A stretch of DNA of 64,000 nt from Trichinella spiralis (taxonomy: Eukaryota; Nematoda; Enoplea; Trichinellida; Trichinellidae): NCBI GenBank assembly GCA_000181795.3, contig CM012953.1, positions 5,352,145-5,416,144 of the forward strand, in the 5' to 3' direction. The position numbers were made by a program, and so were the translations under genes. Under the pieces are notes generated by a model, which was not told the origin of the DNA, searched no databases, and saw nothing but the letters and a program-made list of their open reading frames with translations. How positions within the stretch are numbered: position 1 is the first letter of the stretch; each line of letters starts with the position of its first letter. This document shows positions 57,603 through 64,000 of the stretch, in pieces.

Positions 57603-58040
57603 TCAGATGAAGTCACGGAATGGAAGTGCAAACGAGACACGGTGACTGTTCAACGGATTCTTTCGTGGAGCTATACTCGGCTGCATGTTGCGGATCTGTG
57701 GTGCGTCTGTTGAATCCAAAAATGCCGGCTTTGCTCTGTCAAGACTGATGGATTTCGTCTTATCTTGACAGAGGATAGTAATCGTCCTATCGGTACGACT
57801 TACTACTACGTGCGGGCCATCGTTTGTTGCATATAGCGGTGGGCGTGGCGCGTCGTTTCGTACGAAAACACGCGTGAAATTCTGCAGTCGCTTCGGTATT
57901 TCTCCACTTCTGTTACCAATTTATTTCCATATGAGTGGGCCGAATGGATCCGGAAAGAGTCCGAAGATGGTCACTGAGAGCTGCAGCTTTCGCGGGCAGT
58001 GATTCGGCGAAGAAAACACCCGATAGACGTAATGCTGCGG
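57603..58040 (-). mobile_element. Ty3/gypsy-type retrotransposon pol 3' end, broken
   Basis: Read on the - strand, the end of a pol-like frame runs to a TGA at 57603-57605. It carries FTRVFVRNDAPRPPLYATN, DGPHVVVSRTDRTITIL and KTKSISLDRAKPAFLDS, the layout typical of the integrase C-terminal region in gypsy-class elements. An upstream piece (FFAESLPAKAAALSDHLR, then SIRPTH) belongs to the same class of protein but lies in another frame after a TAA near 57920. The element is therefore truncated and frameshifted. No LTRs were identified. The stretch is much more GC-rich than its flanks. Read from remembered family motifs. Confidence 0.65.
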
Positions 58041-58719
58041 CGATTTAACTTAACTTAACTGTACTGTTTACAGTCGACAAAAACAAGGGAGTCAGATTGC
58101 ATTACGTCATTGTTGTTTCTGTGCAAGGAGCAATGCTTTGATCGTGGGGAAATTTAAGCACCGATGAGTGGGTATAGAAAAAAGATTCCTCAGCAGTTGC
58201 AATGATTCGATGTAATTTTAATGATTGTAATGAGTAATGTTTAAATTAACTGTTCTGTTAAAATTGTTCAAAAGTGAGTGTAGCTTAATATTCGTTAGAT
58301 CAGATAAGTATACTAATATTTCTGGAACTGTAAACCTTTTTTGTGTTGTATGATGAAAATGAAGTAAAAGAAGCTCTGTATCAGAATATAAAATGACATA
58401 ATTTTAAAATATTGTACATGAAAAATATAATTAAAAAAATACATTTAGAATGCTAAAAATTTTGTTGATTTTTACAGTTGATAGTATTTTTCCAATTTAA
58501 GAGGATTATTGATTAGAAAAAATTATTTTACGTCTAAAGTCTAATTTATGAGTATAAATTAAGAAAATTATAATAAGTAATCATGTTATTTTTCGTCAGT
58601 TTTGATTAGTTCAGTGGTAAATGAAACAAATCTTAAAAATCATTATTTACAGTATGAAATTTTTTGTTGCATATTTATCAGTACCTGAATAAATCATTGC
58701 TTTACTTAAATCTGTAATA

Positions 58720-61700
58720 ATGGATGATGAACAGTTGATTAATGATTTTAATTTAATTGAAGATTTGTTTAGCAACTTCAATGCCAATCAAGTACAAGCA
58801 GGTGAGCTTCATTTGCGTAAAGTGGAAATTGTTCATTTTTATTTTCCTATTTTTTGACTTTGCTTTAGATGAATCACATTTGGAAGAATTCAAATTTACT
58901 TCGAATACTGATAATGACAACATTACTGATCTAACGCTGCGTGATTTAGGAGTTTCGTCAAATGATGACTTTTTGAAAGAATTAGGTATGCTGACACTAA
59001 ATGGTTGTAATAGTAGAACGTTGCCTATTTTTCTCTTATTGATTATTTGATTAACACTAATTTTTTACTTTATTGTTTAAAATGATTGGATTTTATTGAT
59101 TGCTCGTTCTGTTTAAAGCTGACGTTAAATGAATGTTAAGATGTTTGTTTCTGTTTTATCCATATATCAGTGTTTAGTCTCTGCAAAGTTTGTTGCTTGT
59201 AAATATTTTATTTATAGACAGTACGGGGCTCGCCGATGCCCAAGAAAAGCTGTCCGAAATTAAAGTAAGAAAATAATTTGTTTTTTTCAATGTTATTATG
59301 AGAAATGAAGGCAAGTAGTAGCGCATATATTTCTAAAGTGAGTTTGTTTAACATAATTTTATTCTTAGGATGATGTTGAAAACGAAGAAATTTTACATTA
59401 CCTTACATCCGGCGAATTTCCTGCCGATTGGAAAACTGCGCTTGCTTTGAACAATTCATACCAGGAAGTTCTGAACGCCTTTATTAAAAAGGCAGAAAAT
59501 ATGTACCGCGAAGTTGACGAACAGTTGGTTTGTTGTTAGCTTAAATTTACCAATTTTGTTGTTCACATCAATTAGTGCATATTTAAAATAAGAGTAGTAT
59601 TTTTTTAAGTAATTTGAAATTGACATCATTGCAATAAATGACGAATTTTGTTGCGTACATTTGAAATAGTTACGTACGCGCTATAGGCAGTTGTGCATGT
59701 TGATATTTTTAGCGAGACATTTCTGACAAACTTTATAAGAAATATGGAAGAAATACTGCGATGTCCGCTTTTAGACCAGTGAATTACAGTCACCCGTACT
59801 TCAGCGATAGCAACAGATTTGTATATTAACTTATTTGAATTTATTCAATTTGTTGAAGTCCAATTTTTTAGACTCCTGCCCGTAACAAAGACGCCGAGAG
59901 GAAATTACTAAATAATGAACCTGATATGTTGGTAAAGCCTGCGCAACCTTGGAGCAAAGTGGCTGTTGAAGTTTTGCAGAAATGCGTTCGCAAGCAAGTG
60001 GAACATTCGTTGAAGAAAGAAATCACGAATAGGTAGATTGATTTGTGATTTTTTGAAAATTTCACTGTTTAATTGATTTTTCATTTTGCTTTTAGAAAAA
60101 CTGTCATTACCGCAACGTTGAACTATTTGAAGAAGCATAACACTGCGGACAGCAGCCCTGAATCTCAACAACAGACGATGGAAGAGATGCATTCTCTGTG
60201 GTGTGAGTTGGAACTGCTGGATCAGGAATTGGCAAAAATTGAGTAAAGCGATAGTCTGTAAGATTTGAGATGTATATTTTTTTCAAAGATGTTTTTCGTT
60301 TTTTAGCGATTCTACGGTTGAGCAACATCTGGGAAATATTGCATTTTTGAATGATTTGGATTGGACGGAAGTTTCGCAGTCAGTTTCTTTGGTAAGCATT
60401 TATTGATTTATTAAATAAATATCTTGTGATGAATGAAAGTATTGTTGTATATTTTTCTTTCTACTTTGTGGTTGTTGTTGTATTTAAGAAAAATTAAAAT
60501 GTACAATTAAAAAAATTTGTTTAGAAACAAAATAGATCTGCCGCAGAATGTAGGCAAGCTTGGCTGAATCAGTTCGCATTTTGGATCAACCGAAGTGAAT
60601 GGACAGTGGAAGAGGTGGAAAAGTTGACAGCTTTGGCCGAACAGAATGAAGGGAAAAATTGGAATCACATTGCAGCAGAATTACAAGTAACCTTTTAGTG
60701 GTGGTATGAATGGATTTGTCAATTTTGTTTATTTATTTGTTTGTTTATTTCAGACAAATCGAACAGGATTTGCATGTTTGCAGAAATATCAAGAGCTTGT
60801 CTGCAAAACGCATGGATGGTACGTGCAATTTGTTGTCTTTTTCTTCGCTGCTTTTCAAAACTGAATCACATTATTCACGTTTAAGCAACAAATGGGAGGA
60901 AGAAGAAGATAGACTGCTTTTGGAAATAATCGACAGTTTTCGTGTAGGCAACGTTATCCAATGGAGATCGGGTAAATAAATGAATGAATAAAAACATATT
61001 TTGGCTAATTTTTGTTCTCTTCAGTGGGATACTTTTTTGAACATCGAACCGTATTGCAGTGCAAGCAGCGTTACGAATACATCAAGCCAGGAAACAAGAA
61101 AGGTCGATGGAATGCTGAGGAAAAATTGGTAATATGATTTTATTATTAATTTTTATTTTTATTTTATTCTGCATCACCTGCATCCAGTTGAATGTGAAGG
61201 GATATTTTTTGATGCCGTAGTTGGTGATTGGTTTTACTTTTTCTTTTTTCAAGTTGCTTTATTGGGCGGTGAGAACTCACGGGCCGAAGAATTGGAAGCG
61301 AGTTGCTGAGATGGTTCCCGGTCGGAACGCTTTGCAATGCCGCGATCAATTTTTGAACATTTTGGATTGCAGCATTCGCATTGAACAATGGACCAAAGCC
61401 GAAGACGAGATCATCTTGTCCATGACGGCCAAAGAAGGCAATCGGTATGCTTTGATAAGTCGAGTGTTGCCGGGCCGCACCCCGAATCAAGTGAAAATGC
61501 GCCATCGTATATTGATGAATTCAAAAGACAAAGTAAGCGGGAAAATTGGTTGGTTGGTTCATTTTTCATGTTCATTTTGTTTAACATTGAGAAATGAAAT
61601 ATCGATGAAGTGAATCACTTTCGGCTGTCAGTTGCTTTGGAAAATTGTAGCTTATTTTTTTTTTCAGAGAAAGCTTTTCAACAACTTAGCAGTGAAAAGG

Positions 61701-62233
61701 CGTCTTCGATCTGTGCGTCGAAATCGCAACGCTATATGGTCTTTGCACGAACGATGCAGCGGTGCCGACGTTCCGAAACCAATGTTGGAAATGATGAAAG
61801 CGAAATATTTGCGCATGATGCCTGTAAATCAGTTGTTGCTGAAAATTAATCATATAATTATCAATTGAATAATAATATATTTCAGAAAGAAAAACGTGAA
61901 GAATTGTTGAAGGCTAGTGAACGATTTCGAAAGGCTCTTGTTATTCAAGAATGCGATAACAGCGAAGATGATGAGGGAAATGAAACCCAAGTAGTGCAAA
62001 TTGATCATCAACAAACTCATCAGTTGGAAATTCAGCCGCTTCAACCTGAGCAACCGCAGACTGATCAAGCGGAAGTGCCGGTTGTTATGAGGAGAAGAGG
62101 CCGACCAAAAGGGGCGAAGAATAAGAAAATTGTTATCGCTGAAACGCGTGTTCAACCAGAACGTGCTGCCAGATATGGCGTGAAGGATGTTGTCAAGTTT
62201 TTCCAAAGCTTAGAAGCTGAGGATGATGACTAA
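58720..62233 (+). CDS. snpc-4: snRNA-activating protein complex subunit 4 (SNAPC4), Myb-repeat protein, 701 aa
   Basis: DNA-binding subunit of the complex that recognises snRNA gene promoters, in the nucleus. Fifteen exons from 58720-58801 to 61886-62233 join in frame to 702 codons. The acidic N-terminus leads to a helical region (TPARNKDAERKLLNNEP, QPWSKVAVEVLQKC, DLDWTEVSQSVSL). Myb/SANT repeats follow: NRSEWTVEEVEKLTALAEQ with NWNHIAAEL and TNRTGFACLQKYQE (about 327-375); NKWEEEEDRLLLEII with HRTVLQCKQRYEYI; KGRWNAEEKLLLYWAVRTHG with GRNALQCRDQFL; EQWTKAEDEIILSM with GRTPNQVKMRHRIL. The C-terminus has a Gln-rich stretch and an AT-hook RRRGRPKGAKNKK (about 655-667), then an acidic end. The long R-repeat array with tryptophan spacing matches SNAPC4 rather than c-Myb. 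In C. elegans SNPC-4 also acts at piRNA loci. Confidence 0.9.
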
Positions 62234-62641
62234 AAAGAAGCCTGGCAACAAGAAAATGCATATCATTCCACTGCCTTACTTAATGTGGATAGAAATAATG
62301 CATCTCCTTACTAATTAATTTCTGTCGTATCTCATTGATATTTATTATTTATTTGTTTTTCGAAATCATTAAATTATCTGAATTGATCAGCAGTTGTTGT
62401 AAGAAGCAGAAATAATTGCACATCATACTGCTTATTGTTTAATCATGTTGTTCGTTTATTTTTCAACTTCTTATATCATTACGATAAAGAAATTGATCTT
62501 GAACATCATTAAGCAGTTGAAAATTGTCAACATGTAATTACTACATAAAATTTGTTTGAGATGAAAAAAAATAGTTGCAATATGCTACAGATTAGTGTCG
62601 TTTTCAGCTGAAATTAAGATAAGTTGATAAAAATTTTAAAT

Positions 62642-62714
62642 TGCACTTTAAAGTGCAGTAGTAGGAATTGTTTAATTTAAACAAAATCTTTTCAACAACT
62701 TTTGTTTAAAGTGC
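62642..62714. promoter_or_regulatory. Palindrome and hairpin cluster upstream of the MSP gene
   Basis: A perfect 16-bp palindrome TGCACTTTAAAGTGCA lies at 62642-62657. Its half TTTAAAGTGC recurs at 62705-62714. Between them TTTAAACAAAA (62676-62686) and TTTTGTTTAAA (62700-62710) form an 11-bp stem with a 13-nt loop. The cluster ends about 80 bp before the MSP-domain start codon. Function unknown. Confidence 0.55.
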
Positions 62715-62796
62715 TTTTCAGTGCGTAAGTGGGAGAAGGCATGCTCTGATCAGTTTAGACCAGTGTTCGTTCGAGGAAAGCTGCTCTTGCTAACGA

Positions 62797-63168
62797 ATGG
62801 CTTTACCGACCGATATTGTTACTGTACCTGCGGAAGAAGTGTGGTTCAACGCGCCGTGTTTGAGTGAACAAGTGACGGCGTTGAAACTTTCCAACCCAGG
62901 CAACAAGCTGCTCGGCTACAGGGTGGTGTCGAAGGTGGAGAACCGCTACGTGGTCTTACCATCCCAGGGTGCGCTGCAGCCGAAGAAGGACATCACCATA
63001 AACATCATCTGCCACCCGTTTCCATTCAGAAGTGAATCACCTCCTGTGGACACGTTGATTATTGAATGGGTCGACGCGTTTGAAGGCGAAACGGATTTCA
63101 ACGAAGATTGGTTCGTCATGGGCGGAATTGTGCGGAAAAAAATCCTCTCCGTTAAATTTAACCCTTGA
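62797..63168 (+). CDS. MSP-domain protein, 123 aa
   Basis: Single-exon gene made of one major-sperm-protein fold. The N-terminus MALPTDIVTVPAEEVWFNAP, then VTALKLSNPGNKLLGYRVVS, NRYVVLPSQGALQPKKDITI, a diverged third strand region and the end GGIVRKKILSVKFNP follow the MSP seven-strand pattern (P..ELVF-NAP, T..LKL.N, YxVxP..G.L.P). Length matches MSP and small MSP-domain proteins (about 110-130 aa). It is clearly diverged from the almost invariant classic MSPs, so a regulatory or structural MSP-domain relative is likelier than the sperm motility protein itself. GC-rich and intronless compared with its neighbours. Sperm expression is inference. Confidence 0.85.
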   Translation: MALPTDIVTVPAEEVWFNAPCLSEQVTALKLSNPGNKLLGYRVVSKVENRYVVLPSQGALQPKKDITINIICHPFPFRSESPPVDTLIIEWVDAFEGETDFNEDWFVMGGIVRKKILSVKFNP

Positions 63169-64000
63169 TGTTTTCTTTCTCTCTTCTTCAATATTACTGA
63201 ACTCATAACTTTGATGTTATGACCATTATAATAATTTGGCTTTTAATATTTACTTTATGCTTCTATATAATTGATAAAATTGTCGTCATAATTTCATATA
63301 TGGAATAATATATATTTGTAAAATAAAAATATCACTAATTGTTCGTTTCTTTCTTGCAACTGCTGCACTGTGCAATAAAATTTACTAAAATTTATCAGCG
63401 ATATGCAATACTGTTCATTTCTTAAAATCATTTGTATCAAACTCTAATCCGGGAGACATTTTTGCATTCTCTCATTTACGCAAATTTTTTTGTTAATTTT
63501 TACTCTTTTGATGAGTTCAAATGTTCTTCGTGTGATTCCCTCAAATTCAGATGCCTTTTCCATCGGTATACCCGACTTAGAATTATTTCATCTTAATCTA
63601 ATAATGCTCAACTGCGAATGGTTATGATGCTTAATTATTGGTCAAAATATTTCCTTGTCTGAGGTTATTTTCTTTAAGATTACAGAATCCTTTTTGTATT
63701 TTTCTCTTAGAGTTGTAAGAATAAACCAGATAGTAAGATTCGTTGAATAAAACGATCAACTAATCTTGTGTATCTTGAGCAGAGTTCACTTTTAATGCAG
63801 AATGTGATTTCTGTTTTTCGGTGAATAATAAAATAATAAAATTCGGTTTGTTCTTCTTCGGTCCCACTGTTCACTTATTGGTCGTTGACCACGCTATTCT
63901 ATTGGACAGTCAAATCTTTGTCGTATTGGTTTTCCTTGTCTAATTGCTCACTGATTCAAATCTTTCCCTTGTGATTAGCTTTAATATTTTTTCATTTCAT
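63169..64000. other. 3' flank of the MSP gene
   Basis: AT-rich, with AATAAA-like signals near 63321 and 63374. No other gene or RNA gene recognised up to the window edge. Confidence 0.5.

Overview
This is an AT-rich (roughly 70% A+T by eye) stretch of a eukaryotic nuclear genome. It holds spliced genes with mostly short introns (about 45-120 bp), a few introns of about 2 kb, and microsatellites. A nematode is the best fit. Evidence includes a single-domain MSP-family gene, a one-LIM muscle LIM protein gene, an aos-1-like SUMO E1 subunit whose ATG abuts a splice-acceptor-like TTTAACAG, and FLYWCH/MULE-type transposon remains of a kind I associate with Enoplea (clade I) worms. The species cannot be fixed from the sequence. 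Four Ns at positions 2-5 show that the window opens at a gap.

Layout. 0-1.5 kb: 3' part of a UBASH3/TULA-like histidine-phosphatase gene (+). 3.2-6.6 kb: muscle LIM protein locus (+) with two alternative first-half and two alternative second-half LIM exons. 7.8-10.8 kb: twelve-exon polypeptide GalNAc-transferase (-). 10.8-27.9 kb: gene-poor, repeat-spotted DNA with a few open, exon-like segments. 27.9-34.0 kb: CCK/sulfakinin-type GPCR (+). 34.6-38.2 kb: twenty-exon calnexin (-). 39.4-41.5 kb: SUMO-activating enzyme subunit AOS1 (+). 41.7-42.8 kb: degenerate short-chain dehydrogenase (-). 43.5-46.0 kb: two divergently placed copies of an unrecognised small charged protein gene (75 and 77 aa). 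46.7-51.2 kb: repeat-rich DNA with a broken FLYWCH/MULE transposase relic and an inverted dispersed repeat. 52.3-54.1 kb: actin (+). 55.6-58.0 kb: unrecognised open segments and a broken Ty3/gypsy-type pol tail (-). 58.7-62.2 kb: SNAPC4 homologue with Myb repeats (+). 62.8-63.2 kb: MSP-domain gene (+).

The genes do not form one pathway. They are ordinary nematode housekeeping, muscle, signalling and secretory genes: actin and the LIM protein for contractile structure, calnexin and GalNAc-T for ER/Golgi glycoprotein work, AOS1 for SUMO conjugation, SNAPC4 for snRNA transcription, a neuropeptide GPCR and an MSP-family protein.

Points most worth a second look are: the interleaved duplicated LIM half-exons; the loss of the catalytic histidine in the UBASH3-like enzyme and of the catalytic lysine in the SDR; two GC-AG introns, one in actin and one in calnexin; the inverted pair of small unrecognised genes; and a short hairpin-forming motif shared between the SDR intron and the MSP gene upstream region. 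I saw no clear tRNA, rRNA or CRISPR array. Exon boundaries were read by eye from splice signals, frame and family conservation.
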